NCBI GenBank assembly: GCA_036429605.1
Contig: CM071590.1
Coordinates: 5,394,001 to 5,458,000 of the forward strand
From: Cladobotryum mycophilum
Lineage: Eukaryota > Ascomycota > Sordariomycetes > Hypocreales > Hypocreaceae
Direction: 5' to 3'
Length of the DNA: 64,000 bases
Positions within the stretch are counted from its first letter, which is position 1, and every line of letters begins with the position of its first letter. Below the pieces are notes generated by a model. It saw only the letters and a program-made list of their open reading frames with translations. It had not been told where the DNA came from and did not search any database. Positions 46,577-58,705 of this stretch are shown here, piece after piece. Both the position numbers and the translations under genes were made by a program.

Positions 46577-47640
46577 GGAAAGTTGACTTCCAAGATGAGG
46601 CTTGATGGGCTAATTAGTCATGTCCTATCTCCCCCAGATTGTGTCGTGAATGCCGTGAAGCCACAATTTGGTGGCGTTTGGGACCAACTGAGAAAAGTTT
46701 CCGGGACAGGCACGGGGTGAAGTGTTGATGCAGGATACACAAACAGACATCTACCATATCGGTATGCATATCTACCTAGTACTTATCCCATAGTGATATG
46801 TTGCAAAAGAGGCAATGTGCATATACCCTCCTTTGCAATAAGGCCAATGTCAGCTCACTCAAAACAGACACAAGCCAAGTTGCGCTGACTGGCTGCCAAG
46901 TTCTACCTACTTAGGACTTACCCAGAAACCTCGTTCTTTCACCTGTCGCTTTCGTAAGCCTTGCAGGGTGGCGTTGTCATCCCCCTCCTCCCAGCATCCC
47001 CATGTCAAAACGGGCTCCAGGCTAAAATCATTGTGTATCCCCCCGCAAACACGCCTCGAGTCATTTTGTTCTTTGGAAAAAGCCTGTTGACTTTTTTTAT
47101 TTAAATTTTTTTAAAACTCGTTTTGCCATGAACTGGTTCATCTTGGGGTGGTGGTAGCTGCGGCGGTTGAATGAGACATGACTTGGAAGGGGCTCTTTCT
47201 TTGCTTCATGAATCGATTCCTCAGCTAAACAGCTTTGCTAGCGCGAAAAAGCTCTTATCAAACGGACACACCAACGCTGTGGCCCGTTTAAGATCTGTCT
47301 TGTCCATCTTAGTAAGAAGCGCCAAAGGCAAAAGCGCCGAGATGTGTTGCGCCTCTGAGAGGGTGCTCGCTCTGATAGACATGGTTCTTTTTATCAGGTA
47401 TCAATCAACCCTTAATACTTCCTTCTCATATAGTGACAACTATTGATCTATCAATTATATATATTGGGGGCCATTCATAACATACTCTCTGCCCCTTCAA
47501 TGCCTCATGATAAGAGAAATTCGTACAATACGACGGATCTCGCTCGTCGGGCCCAAGAACCAACCAAGGCTTAGCGCATGCGGGTTGCACCCACCATGGC
47601 GTCCGGGATTTTGGATTTCTAGTGCCTTGGCGGGCGAATT

Positions 47641-47690
47641 TGGTGTGGTTTGTGTGGTTTGTGTGGTTTGTGTGTGTGTGTTTTGTGTCT
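47641..47690 (+). repeat. GT-rich minisatellite
   Basis: Tandem units close to GTGTGGTTT run into a plain GT repeat. No spacer or direct-repeat architecture of a larger system is present. Confidence 0.75.
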
Positions 47691-48173
47691 CCCAAGCATC
47701 CATGGATGAATTTAGTGGATTGCTTCAGTGGGCAAAGCGGCTCTGAACACCCCATCTCTAGCTGACTTGAATGGTGGAGTTGGTTGCTATACTCTGTACG
47801 GAAGAAAGATAAAGGACTGGACCTGCCCGCCAACATTGGATCGGCGCCTGCCGTTTTTCCCAAGTCAAGCTCGACTTCCCTTAAGAGTCCAAACTGCTCT
47901 GTCTGTCTGTCTGTTCATCTTTCTTTTCATTGCAGTCATTCCTCGTTGTCGCATCGCCTTGCTCTCTGCCTTGGGCCTGTCATCACAAGTACGCGGCGCT
48001 GTCGCGTGCCAGCTTCTACAGGTACAAGTTTGGCGACATTCCGATCTTGGCATCGGATTCTAGGCGATTGCCACCTGAGACCTGCCCCCCAATAAACCCT
48101 ACCACCGCGACAAATCGAGAAGAAGCGAGATACGTTAATAGCAGCACCTATATTAAGTAAGGGACGGTTCAAT

Positions 48174-49861
48174 ATGATGGAAAAGTCCCCTTACGGTGCG
48201 ACGGGCTTCGATCCCGAGTCTCGTCGCGGTGAGACGACAGAGTACAACACCACCGGCGACCATGATCAGCTCCCCCGCGGTCTCAAGAGTCGACACATTC
48301 AGTTCTTGGCCCTTGGTGGTGCTATTGGTACAGGGTTGTTCGTCGGCAGTGGAAGTATCCTCGCAGAAACCGGCCCCGCACCGCTGTTCATGGCGTACCT
48401 GTCCATGAGCATCATAGTCTGGATTGTTATGGGCATCTTGGCTGAGATGACGGTGTACCTCCCGCTGCACGGCCTCACGGTTCCGGGCTTGGTTTCTCGC
48501 TTTCTCGACCCCAGTCTAGGTTTCGCAGACGGGTGGAATTACTGGTACGCGTATGCCATGCTCGTCGGTGCCGAGGCCTCTGCGGCCAGTATTGTTTTGG
48601 ACTATTGGAATGCGCCCGTCAACGTCGCAGTGTGGATTGCCATTGTTCTCGTCGTCATCCTCTTGCTAAACATTTTGGCGGCTTCCGTTTTTGGAGAGAG
48701 CGAGTTTTGGTTTGCCAGCATCAAGCTGCTTGCTCTTATGGGACTCATCATCGTTGGAATTGTGATTGCCGCAGGCGGAGGACCGAACCAGACTCATGCG
48801 CTTGGCTTCCGCTACTGGAACAACCCGGGCGCTTTCCTTCAGTATCTTAACATTCCTGGGCCCAAGGGCCGATTCTTCGGATACTGGCACGCTTTTGTCA
48901 AGGTACGTTTTTATACAGTGAACTCAACTAAGTGTACAAGATAAGCTAATAGTACTAGGCCGGCTTCGCATTCATCACCTCCCCCGAGCTGATCTGTATC
49001 GCTGGTGGTGAGACTGTTGCCCCTCGCCGCAACATCAAAAAGGCTGCTACAAGATTCGTCTGGCGATTGGCCATCTTTTACGGAGTCGCGTCTCTCATTA
49101 TTGGTATCATCGTCCCTTCCAACGACAGTAGACTGCTTGGCAAATCTAATGCTAGCGCATCGCCCTTTGTCATTGGAATTCAGAATGTCGGCATCCCCGT
49201 CCTCAATCACATCATCAATGCTGCTATCCTTACCTCTGCCTGGTCTGCTGGAAATTCCTTTCTCTATTCTGGAAGCAGAGTCTTGTATTCCATGTCGCTT
49301 ACCGGCCAGGCCCCGAAGTGGTTCAGCATCACTAATAAGGCTGGTGTTCCTTGGGTCGCAGTCCTCTTTACGTGGATTTTCAGCCTGTTGGCCTTCCTCA
49401 ACGTCAACAACTCGTCCGCCAAGGTATTCAACTGGTTTGTCAACATCTCCACCATTTCTGGCTTCATTGCCTGGATCATCATCATGGTGACTTACTTGCG
49501 CTTCCGCGCCGCCATCAACTACAACGGTCTTTACCAGGAACTGCCCTTCAAGGCCGCGCTGCAGCCATACGCCACCTGGTTTGCACTTCTCATCATCAGC
49601 CTGCTCACTCTCACAAACGGCTTCCAAATCTTTGTTCACGACAAGTTTAACGCAAGCGACTTTGTTGCTGCATACATCACCCTGCCCATTTTTATCGTTT
49701 TATACGCTGGACACAAGATTTGGAAAAGAACCGCCTTTTACATTCCTACGCATGAAATTGATGTTATTACCGGCAAGAAAGAGATGGATGAGTTGGAGGC
49801 TATGGACCAGCCTCCGGTGCCTAGAAATTTCATTGAAAGAATATGGTTTTGGATAGCATAG
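48174..49861 (+). CDS. Amino-acid permease (fungal AAT/YAT family)
   Basis: Exons 48174-48902 and 48959-49861 joined by a 56-nt GT-AG intron give 543 aa, the normal length for yeast-type amino-acid transporters. The N-terminal cytosolic tail ends in LPRGLKSRHIQFLALGGAIG, the signature entry into TM1, followed by TGLFVGSGSIL. About 12 TM segments follow. FAFITSPELICIAGGETVAPRR is re-formed across the intron, and SAWSAGNSFLYSGSRVLYSM and LTGQAPKWF mark the second half. It should import amino acids across the plasma membrane by proton symport; specificity cannot be read from sequence. Two adjacent ATGs (48174, 48177) make the start equivalent. The short C-tail ends in an aromatic IWFWIA. No adjacent catabolic gene suggests a substrate. 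Confidence 0.92.
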
Positions 49862-50700
49862 ATGATGGATATTTTATGTATACGAGATATGCATGTGTGT
49901 ATTTATGATGGCGTCTTGAATAATGAGATGATTGAATGACTACTGTATAATGTTTGGATTTGACCTCGAAACGTTTTTTGTGTGTAAGATGTCATGAACT
50001 GTAGTGTAATAGAGTCATAAGGCTCATATTACCTACGGAGGGGCTACATCATTTGAGATGAGGCGACAGGATATCGTTCGTCTACAACGCGGATAACATG
50101 ATCAGAAGTCTCTTACACTGTGTATTATAGGTAGCTATAATACAAGCGGTGGGGAATCCTGAAACGGGCTCACAGAGAAAGATTTTGGTATGTGCTTTGT
50201 CTATCATACCTGCGAATGAAGGAGTACAGTACAATATTTGGTATTGGGTAGGAAGATCGATGTTGCGATGTAAAATGTGATGGTGTTGAGGGGTTGAGGG
50301 GCAAAATGATGATGAGCCACGGATGCTGACGGAAGCGGCAAGCATGTTAGCCCACTCTATGAAACGGGTCTCTAAGGTCGTGTAGTGAGATTCTTTTTGA
50401 TTGGATGTAAGATGCTGTCATTTGACCATGTTGAGATTAAATTGAATCGTAGGCATGTTGATTAGGATTGTTACATGGATGGATCTTATGCAAGTAATGA
50501 GGGGGAATGCGAGCTTCATCCGATATACTTGTAAGCTCCCTCGTAAGATGCATGACCGGTACTTCACTCGGTAACGATGCGAATACATTCATAATCGGTA
50601 TCTGTATTAATAAACTTGTTGTCTTACTTTTTACAAAAAAATCACTAATCAATCCGCCAAGCTCCTCTCTCCCTCTCCCCTCTACTCATCCCCCCCCCCC
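49862..50700. other. Intergenic region between permease and hydrolase 3' ends
   Basis: About 840 bases between convergent genes. A C12-type run at about 50689-50700 sits next to the hydrolase stop codon. No gene is recognised. Confidence 0.45.
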
Positions 50701-51580
50701 TCATTCCCTCGACCACTCCCTGGCAAGCCCATCTACAATCTCGAGCATCTCCTCGGTCTTGGAGAGGAAAGGCGAGTGGTCGGCGTCCTCCAGGTCAAAG
50801 GTCCGGAATTCCTTGCCTGATACCTCGACCATGACCTTCTGGTGCTCCACGGGGATGGCCCTGTCCTCGTGGCAGAAGACGTAGGCCCGGCGGCCATCGA
50901 ACCCCTTGTCCGGCCATGCGGGCTGGGGCGAGGGCGTGTCGAAGGAGCGGTAGGAGTGTGGTTTGAGGCCCCGGATGGCGCTCTCGACGAGGGACTTGTC
51001 TGTGACGTTGTGGTAGAAGATTTGCTCTGGTCCTGGCTCTCCGATGCTCATTTGGTATGTATCAAACTAAAAAAAAAAAAAAAAAAATTGTAAAGGTTAA
51101 TGAGCTGTTTTTCTTCTTCTTCTTTTCTTTTCTTTCGTGGTTGTGGTGGGGGGATTTACTTACATCTACGAGATTCCAGGGCATGAGCTTCTTGTCGGGG
51201 ACCAGGCCCGTGATGCACCCTCCTTCACCTCCCACAAACGCAGTCATGAAGATGATGCCGATGACACCGCCAGGTAACCCAGCTGCGCTGCGCTCCTCTT
51301 TACTGAGGCCCTTGGGCGCCGCGCCAGCGACCCATCCTCCGTAGGAGTGTGCCAGAATGATCAGGTCCTTGCCCTGCTCGAGTTCGGGCAGGAGGATGTT
51401 CTTGATGACGAATTCAATGTCTACCGTCACGGACTGCTTCCTCGGCTCGTGCGAGTCGACGGACGGTAGCTTTTCGCACCTGGTTGGGTAGCCTGCTTTG
51501 TTGAGCCGTTGTATGAAGACGTCGAAGTGGTCTGGCGTGTGCCAAGCACCTGGGATGAGAACAAAAGTAGGCTTTGACAT
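50701..51580 (-). CDS. Alpha/beta hydrolase (small esterase-type)
   Basis: Exons 51580-51164 and 51066-50701 with a 97-nt GT-AG intron give 260 aa. The fold is clear: strand FVLIPGAWHTP with the oxyanion loop, nucleophile elbow AHSYGG (Ser79), acid Asp207 in CHEDRAIP and catalytic His236 in DADHSPF. This order and length match the family of salicylic-acid-binding/hydroxynitrile-lyase-like esterases, widely annotated in fungi simply as alpha/beta hydrolases. No signal peptide is seen, so it is likely cytosolic. The substrate is unknown. The intron's 3' splice site is preceded by an 18-nt T run on the coding strand. The P450 gene lies upstream on the same strand, 940 bp away, but a pathway link is only a guess. 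Confidence 0.9.
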
Positions 51581-52518
51581 GATTAAGAACTATACTTCTT
51601 TTTTGTTTTGTTTTGGAGGGAGGAGAATATAGGATGAGTTATGAGAGTGAGGTCTTTTTCTCAGTAATGTAGAAATGAATTTGAGGACCTTGACTTGAAA
51701 GGAATCCGATTCAATCAGTCTTCTTCTTCTTATACTTGTTTTAAACCCTCGACTAAAGATTCCAGATGCGGCATGTGTAACAAAAAAAACTAAGAACCGC
51801 ATCATCTGCCGGCTCTCGGCTTACCCTCCCTCGAGTCAAGATTCCCGCATCTCTTTCTCTTATTAGTGCGGGGATTATTTTTTCCCTCTTCCATCTTACA
51901 TTAGGGTCCGGTAGCTTCAAAGCCATTCTGTTCGGCTACTCGGGTACTACGCTGGAGGGGAGGGAGGGAAAAGAGAGACACGACACGGCTGGTTTGGTCA
52001 TGGTGAGATTTGTATGTTTGTGATGACTGGTGGTCCCTTTTTTTCTTTTCCTTTTTGTCCCCATGACATGAGCACTGATAATGTGTAATCACAGCAACAT
52101 CAGCTTTTGTCCCGTGCTCTGAGTCCTTGATCCATCGTTCTCATCGATACCCACGTATAATAAGCTGTCTTGTTGCTGTGGCTGCTTACTTTTTGGGAAC
52201 TGTTCCAGGGGGAGGGGGGACGTTCTTCAGCGGCTCAGCCTTACTTTTTAGTGCACCTACTCGATTGGGTGTGTGTAAAAAGCGCCATTGCGGGATTGGC
52301 ATTGGTCGATTGGTTGGGGTTAACTTGTTAGACGCAACACTATTGAAGGATCGTGACGTAGAGATGTGAAAATGTTAAAGCATGCCTCCTATCGTCTTCG
52401 TATATGTTATAATTTTAATATTACAGTTTGCTTACTCCAGTAGAAGGATCCTGATGCTTGGAAAGAAAAAGCTAATCGATAGCATTTATGATCTACAAGT
52501 ATCTACCTACCTACCTAC
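51581..52518. other. Hydrolase promoter and P450 3' flank
   Basis: About 940 bases. CT/GA-rich leader sequence lies at 51590-52050 and an AT-rich block around 52380-52450. A CTAC tetranucleotide repeat (about 52501-52522) runs up to the P450 stop codon. No gene is recognised. Confidence 0.45.
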
Positions 52519-54298
52519 CTACACAGCAACTTCCTTTGGCTCTACAAGCGGACCCGCGTAGTCGCGAATGCCCTGCAGCAACTTATCCGGCCACTCCAGC
52601 TGCTCCGCATCGCTCTCACCCCACGGATGGTCTCGCTCAGTCCTCTTGATCATCTCGACGTGCCTCTCGCTCCTCGGCGTGATCCTAAAGGGGAAATCCT
52701 CCACGTAGGTGATGAACCCCCGCTTGGGCTTCACCTCTGGCGTGATTTCGTGGCCGTCCGCGTCGAGCGCCTTGTCGATGTTAAAGGCCGCCAGGAGGCT
52801 GGCGATGGTGAGGAAGATGTTGGACGAGGCTAGGTGCTTGGCCGGGCATTCCCGTCGCCCGTAGCCGAAGACGGCGAATCTGGGGTCCGGCTCGCTGCGC
52901 GGTTCGAGGTATCGCTCGGGGTCAAAGGCGTCGGGGTTGGCGTACGTGTCCGGGTCGTGGGTGAACCACCAGATGGTGGCAAAGACGTAGGAGCCCTTGG
53001 GGATAAGGTAGCCGTCGTAGATGATGTCCTCGTCCACCTTGTGAGGGAAGCCCATCGGCGCGACTGGGGCCCAGCGCAGGGCTTCGCTGGTCACTGCCTC
53101 GATGTAGGGCAGCTTGTTCATGTCTTCCACGCCCGGCAGCCGAGTTCCTCCTGTGACACGGTCGATTTCCTCCTGGGCCTTTTGCACCACTTCAGGGTGA
53201 CGGACCATGGCCAGAATGAAGCTGTGCAGAAGCGTGACGGTCGTGTCCCCGCCGCCGCCGTACAGGGTCCCGGCCGAGTACTTTCTATCCTCCTCATCCT
53301 CGTCGCTAACCTTTTTGCCCCGTTCGGCGCTCTCAATCAGACCGGAGACGTACGACGGCACGTTGACGCCCTTTTCCATCTGCCGCTGGACAAACTGGTA
53401 GGGCACATCGACCTGCCCCCTGAGCCACCTGTCGTACCGGCGCGCCGTCTTCTTGAAACCTGTGCCCGGGAGGCCCTCGGGGAGACGCTTGAAGAGTGCG
53501 GGCCAAAAGTCGAATGCCCGGGCAAATGGCACGATGGAGGCGTCAAAGTTGGCGGTAGACTGTTCGATAATTGTGACGAGGGGATCTGGTTTGTCGTGCT
53601 CGATGGTGTAACCGTAGACGATCTTGAGGATTGAGGAACCAGCCGCGCTGTGTAGATTCAGGGTTAGCTACCTTAACCTTGAATTTATACTGCTCAAAAG
53701 GAGACATGAGAAGCTTGAACGCTTGTCTTCGCTCCGAATCTACTGTTGACTGTATTTTCTTTTCTTTTTTTTGTTCAACGTACGTTCTGATATGCTCTTT
53801 AATCTCATTCGGGTTGTCCAGAACCCGGAGTAAAAGTCGTCGCGCCTCCAGCTCTTGACTCGCAAAAAACTTGGTCACCGATTGCTTCGCCCCCAGCAGC
53901 TGATGCATGTACTTTCGATGCTGCCGGAACTTGCCATCGTACTGCAACATGTGAGTGAACCGCCCAAACCCGCTGACGGAAGAAAATTCCAGCAACGGTC
54001 TGCCCGACGTCTTTGACGACTTCTTCTCCAGGATCTCGTGCGCCGCATGTCTGTCGTGGATGATGATGATGGGCTGGTTCAGCACCGTGATGGAGGTGAT
54101 TGGGCCGTACTTCCTGTGCGAGAGCCAGTGTTCGTGTTCGACGGCGTCCTTGCCCGGAAGATCAAAGACGTTTCCGATGATGGGGAGGGGCTTTGGCCCG
54201 GGGGGCAGGTTTGGGCGGGACTTTTTGAGGAAGAGGAGGCGATACACGAGGTATCCTACCAGGGCTATGGCAGCCTGGGTTACAAGTATGTGTACCAT
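52519..54298 (-). CDS. Cytochrome P450 monooxygenase
   Basis: Exons 54298-53784 and 53647-52519 joined by a 136-nt GT-AG intron in phase 2 give 547 aa. An N-terminal membrane anchor (about 5-25) is followed by the Pro-rich hinge LPPGPKPLPIIGN. The I-helix oxygen-activation motif reads GGGGDTT (about 302-308), the K-helix ExxR is EALR (360-363), the PERF-like motif is FDPERYL, and the heme loop FGYGRRECPA holds the Cys439 thiolate ligand. The residue after ECP is Ala where Gly is usual, which is a tolerated change. The whole resembles the fungal group often labelled O-methylsterigmatocystin-oxidoreductase-like, but that name does not establish substrate. It should act in the ER with a P450 reductase. 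No backbone synthase is nearby, so this is not visibly part of a secondary-metabolite cluster. Confidence 0.9.
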
Positions 54299-57200
54299 TC
54301 GGAGGAAGATCAGAGTTTATCTGGCCAACGCCATGCTACTTCTGAACCGGGCTGTTGAACAGGTTGATGAGGCCATGGCGGACTGAAACTATTTATCTCT
54401 TGAACACGGGGCCCGCGAAGGGTTACCCCACCCACAGAGACGGAACCAGGGCATGCAAGGGTTGAATTCGTATGGGTGTGATGGTTGTCATGCGGGCGGA
54501 GGCACCTCCGATGTTGTCCAATGACAATGTAGATACTGGGAATTATTCCACTACCGCCTCTGCCGTGTCGTGGTAGGGGGCGCAGTGTGACCCAACTACA
54601 TATTACAATATGTCAATCCCGCCTTTCATTGATGCCAAGGGACTCTCATTTGGCTTGGAGTCTCTTGGCCGGCCCGTCCCGGTGGTATCTTTCCAGGCAG
54701 GTACCGAGGTATTGTAAAGATTAAGAGGTACCTACAGATATGATGAGGTTTAGGGAAAGAAACATGTGCAATCTTTGTACTCTTGATCTTTTTAAGGCGC
54801 AACATAAAGTCATAGTAGGTCTACCATACTTGTGTCCAAGGTACAAGCACTTACTATAATCACTTATATTAACCTCATGGCGTGATGCAACAAGTGGGGG
54901 GGTTCTCTCATCTGGGATATCTAGTGGCCCGCGAGATGTTCCCTATGCTTTCGAATCGCGCATAATAAGTTGATCTGATAGGAGCCTTCTACCACCATGG
55001 CTCATACTTTTGTTGTGACAAGTTGATTAGATGACGGTACCGGGTAAGCCCTGCCGTTGGACGGAACAGGTATTACACCACCACCCGCTTGAGACATGCA
55101 GGTATGTAAGTGCAGTCACTTTGACTCATAATTACTCATGCTCTCTGCGGAAACATCGGGTTAATAGATAAGTGAATGCCTGGCTAGTTAGTCCATATGC
55201 TCGTCAGATTTACACCGACTAGGCAGAGATCGGGTTGGAGTCAGTCCGGTGTCCTCCAATATGCGGGATTCTTGGAAATCGGTATCATTATTCGAGCCGC
55301 CCCTGTCCATTCGATCTGTAGTTGAAGGCTTGATACGGCGATTAATGGGCTCCCAAGCCAATCACCGTGCAGAGATCAGATACGGCACCTATCGCCTTGG
55401 TCTATGGCCCGTAGCCCTGATTATCCTTAGAGTACCCAACACTCGCCAACTTACTTGCAGATATATTGTGTAGGGCTTACCATATTTTGCTTAGTTTTAG
55501 GTATATCTCTTGCAGGTAGAGGGCAGTAGGTTTGCCGTTTGCTGAGGATGAATCTTACCTGTGCGTTTTTACTCATAAACGCCCTTCTCTGTGATATCAG
55601 GCCACTACAGCCGGCCGTGCATCTGATCTTATGAGCGCACATGGTGGGCTGTATGCGAGCTTGGCGAGCTTGGCGAATGCTTGGCCAAGACAGTTCCAAG
55701 ACCTCATGCATACATCTCTACATGCCGAATCCCACTTGGCACCTCTATCAGGACTCCAGCTATTGGCTCCTCAAGACACTGGCAATGCCGTAGGAATGAC
55801 AAGACGAGCCGCCCGCCGCCTAATCAAGTGCGTCGTAGTCTCTGCCGGCAGTTGCGCCAGCAGCGATGTTTCTTGAAGGATGACCCGCTGATGCATGTCT
55901 CGCTCGGTCGGCCCAATTTGCCCCGGACTCTGCTAATTAGCCCAGTATTCCGAGCTGCAGAGTAATACGTACCCTATCGAATGGGGATTCTACTGATTCA
56001 GTTATTTATAGGCATTTGCATGTGAAGATCCATAGCCGCAACTAAGAGCATGTAGTTGCGGTGGATGCAGCCCTAGAACGCAAAAATGTAAAACCCCGTA
56101 CTCTCCGTCCCACTCAAGCATGGTCTTGATATCATCTAGGCATCCGTTTCTATGCCTCCCCCTGCGCGCGTTATGGGCATTCATGGACACCGTTGGTAGG
56201 CAGAAAGATCAAACCGATTCTTGGCAATCGTTGCTTATGAGTGGCTGAAGGAGGCGCATGGCTCCGTTTAATAGTCATGTCTCGCTTTACTCATGAGCCT
56301 AAAGACAAGGAATTCTAGGTGAGAGCTTGTGTCCAAATTATGCAGATACGTATGCAATCCTCTTCCTCAAGGCTGACGCTTGTTGAAAATGATCGTGAAG
56401 AATAGTCCGTGAACCCTGGAAATCTGGCCCACGATGCCCTACGTAGGCGACGTGCATCATGAGCACATTATGAAAATAACCATAAGTCGACTGCGCAGGG
56501 AATCACCGCACATTGTTGCGTTTTACCACGTTGGCACGATTCCTCTCAGGTGTCATTAAGTGGGACGTAGGGTCCAAGATTGCGGTTAAGCTGTGAGTCG
56601 AAAAAGATCGTGAGGAATATGCATGATTCGTGTACACTTCACCGCCGGTTGTGCTCATCAGATAACCTTGAATGTCGATGACTGTGAATGAGGCTTCATT
56701 GAATGCAGAACGGATAACGGTTTGCTGGTTTGCGTCTGGGACATGAACATCCACCAGCGCCATGTTAGGGTCACAGTTCCATATCTTTCTTATATATCGG
56801 AAGATATTATGGAGAGGTACGGGTATAGAGTACATGGGTTGCTTCTGTAAATACGACAATCAGGGAGCTATCATGAGCGTCATGGAATAGTTACCGCATA
56901 TTTGACTATGGAACCGTCGCCGCGCGTAGCTAGCTAAGGTGCCTCCTAAAACCCTGTGTGAGAACTGTGATTTAACTTTGCATCATACCTATTGATTGTC
57001 GCATTCCCCCTCTGAACCGATACTAATGTCTTCTCCAATTTCCTTTTGACTTAGATGTAATGTGTAAGCGCATTCAAAATGCCAGTAACGATAACGAAAG
57101 TGAATTCTATTTCTCTTTCATAGCTGCCAAAAGAAAGCAACATAATTTATGTCCTCTCATTAACTTGACTGTCACCATCGGTTAACTATTAAACCTTGAC

Positions 57201-57791
57201 TATGTGAAGGTTTGAATGACAAGTTTGATTCCAGGTTGAACCTTATGGAGCAACATGATTCACATAGCCTTGAACAATACTTGATCCGCCATACCTGTGT
57301 AATAAAAGATATTTTAAAACTAGTAATGAGCATGAAGATGAAGATGAATAGTTGAACGATTTCGCTCACACCGACTAACTTTGTTGACAATCACCAATCC
57401 ACGACGCCAATATCGTGCAATCACTCTTATTTTGAACGGCGGTTGGGTCTTTTTGATTAAAACGGTAGAGACCACAGAACGCGGCTTTGTTTGAATCACT
57501 GAGTCTGCCCAAGACACAAAGGTCGAACACCCAACAAAACAAAAACTTGACGCTGAGAATCATCAACAAAGATGCTGTCGCGATACGTTCAATTGACCAT
57601 ACAGAAAAACACATATAAGCCTTCACAAGATCCCCCAATACTTACCAGAAGAAGAGAGCCAAACTCGCAGTTCAAGACCTCATACCTCAGACTCTTCCCA
57701 CTCGCACCGCTACTCGCCAATCTCTACCTACAACACCCACCCTTCAAACTACAGACTTACAGAGTACCTAGCAACCTCTCGCTAGCTACAG
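54299..57791. other. Gene-poor interval of about 3.5 kb
   Basis: It contains the P450 promoter and otherwise short frames only. The longest, 56503-56859 on the minus strand (118 codons), has mixed composition but no domain I know and is listed separately. AT-rich sequence at 56900-57500 probably includes the leader of the next gene. Confidence 0.4.
56503..56859 (-). CDS. Doubtful 118-codon ORF
   Basis: Composition looks protein-like (PVPLHNIFRYIRKIW, ALVDVHVPDANQQ) and could be one exon of an unrecognised or decaying gene. No domain, signal peptide or TM segment is visible, and no flanking exon could be linked. Very low confidence. Confidence 0.2.
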   Translation of the reverse strand: MSYLQKQPMYSIPVPLHNIFRYIRKIWNCDPNMALVDVHVPDANQQTVIRSAFNEASFTVIDIQGYLMSTTGGEVYTNHAYSSRSFSTHSLTAILDPTSHLMTPERNRANVVKRNNVR

Positions 57792-58705
57792 ATGTGCGAA
57801 ATCATCTTGAGCCGCTGTCGAAGTTGCCCAAAGGTCGTCAAGGTCACCATCAACGAGTGCGACAAGTCCGCCATTGGCAAACAAGTCTGTGGTGAACGCT
57901 ACAAAGGTCCCGAAAAGATTGCTCCCAGGCCGTGCCCCGACTGTGTGAACCCGACAAGGTCAGTTAAGCCACGCAAATAACTGCCTGCACGGTATTTCTG
58001 TAGCCTCGGTTGGACTTTGGTGGCAGACTCTCATAGCTTCCAGTCTTGAACTAGGACTAGACGCCATGTCTCAACCTTCAAGGTCCGTGGTGGACAAGGT
58101 CGCCGACAAGGTGATGGACAAGACTACCAAAGGCATCAATGTGCTACGCAGGTTGAGCAGTGGTGGAGAGTCGTCGTCGTCGTCGTCTGCTGCTGCTACC
58201 CCGCAGGTTCGTGGGAGGCCTGTGCCCCTACTCGAAAACAATGTCGTAGCGGAACTCACCAGAAACGCAGATGGGAAACGAAGCTCCGGCCAGTCGTCTC
58301 AGAAAACTGCTAAGTAGAAGTTCTACAAGGAACGACTTGTCTCAGCAAGTTGGTAGTTCTAGTGAGCTAGAGGTTACCTTGGTTGGCTGCGAGGAGCCGA
58401 ACGACATACACCCCGCAGCGATTGACAACACATCATATGCCTCTCCACGGCCCATACTCAGGAGACTAACCAATTTGAACAAACCTCTTCCAGAAGTACC
58501 CCAAGATGCGTATGATTCAGAAAGTTGCTACCCTCAGGACGATGACACGATAGTGGATCTAGAATCCCCACAGATTGCCAAACGTGTATCGTTTAGAGAG
58601 CCACTTTTCGATGTTATTGACACTCCCACCAGAGATGCCTGTGAATGTACTTGTGGCCAACAACGGTGTTGCCTCGAGGGGTGGTTTAACGCCACAGACA
58701 AGTGA
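57792..58705 (+). CDS. Unrecognised small Cys-rich protein gene with unresolved 3' exon
   Basis: The first exon (57792 to about 57958) encodes a Cys-rich start: MCEIILSRCRSCPKV, then NECDKS, QVCGER and RPCPDC. The Cys pairs look like metal or disulfide ligands. A GT-AG intron (about 57959-58048) joins it in frame to SLELGLDAMSQPSRSVVDKV, and that frame runs to a stop at 58317 through a Ser-rich stretch. A second frame, 58271-58705, overlaps by 47 bases. It is protein-like (SPRPILRRLTNLNKPLPEVP, QIAKRVSFREPLFDV) and ends in a second Cys cluster, ECTCGQQRCC. A further intron probably joins the two; 58207-58270 (phase 0) would fit but has a weak donor. I do not know the family. Confidence 0.5.

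Larger units (their letters stand above)
39199..48173. other. Gene-poor interval of about 9 kb
   Basis: No protein gene can be supported across nearly 9 kb, five or more times the usual spacing here. Segments 39400-41700 and 46400-48150 are pyrimidine-rich with CT and TGTC runs like promoters or UTRs. The middle (41750-46000) contains only short, overlapping, domain-free frames. Small repeats are present: CA units near 43150, an ATG trinucleotide run at 46550-46576 and a GTGTGGTTT minisatellite near 47640-47690. Candidate frames at 41204-41710 and 44254-44619 were examined and not accepted. It may contain long promoters, non-coding RNA or a repeat family I cannot recognise. Confidence 0.4.

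Noticed and set aside
47635..47695. CRISPR-like tandem pattern
   Set aside because: Simple GT-rich minisatellite without spacers, in a eukaryotic genome.
50701..54298. Secondary-metabolite cluster from P450 plus hydrolase
   Set aside because: No backbone synthase, transporter or regulator adjoins them; the nearest permease is an amino-acid importer.
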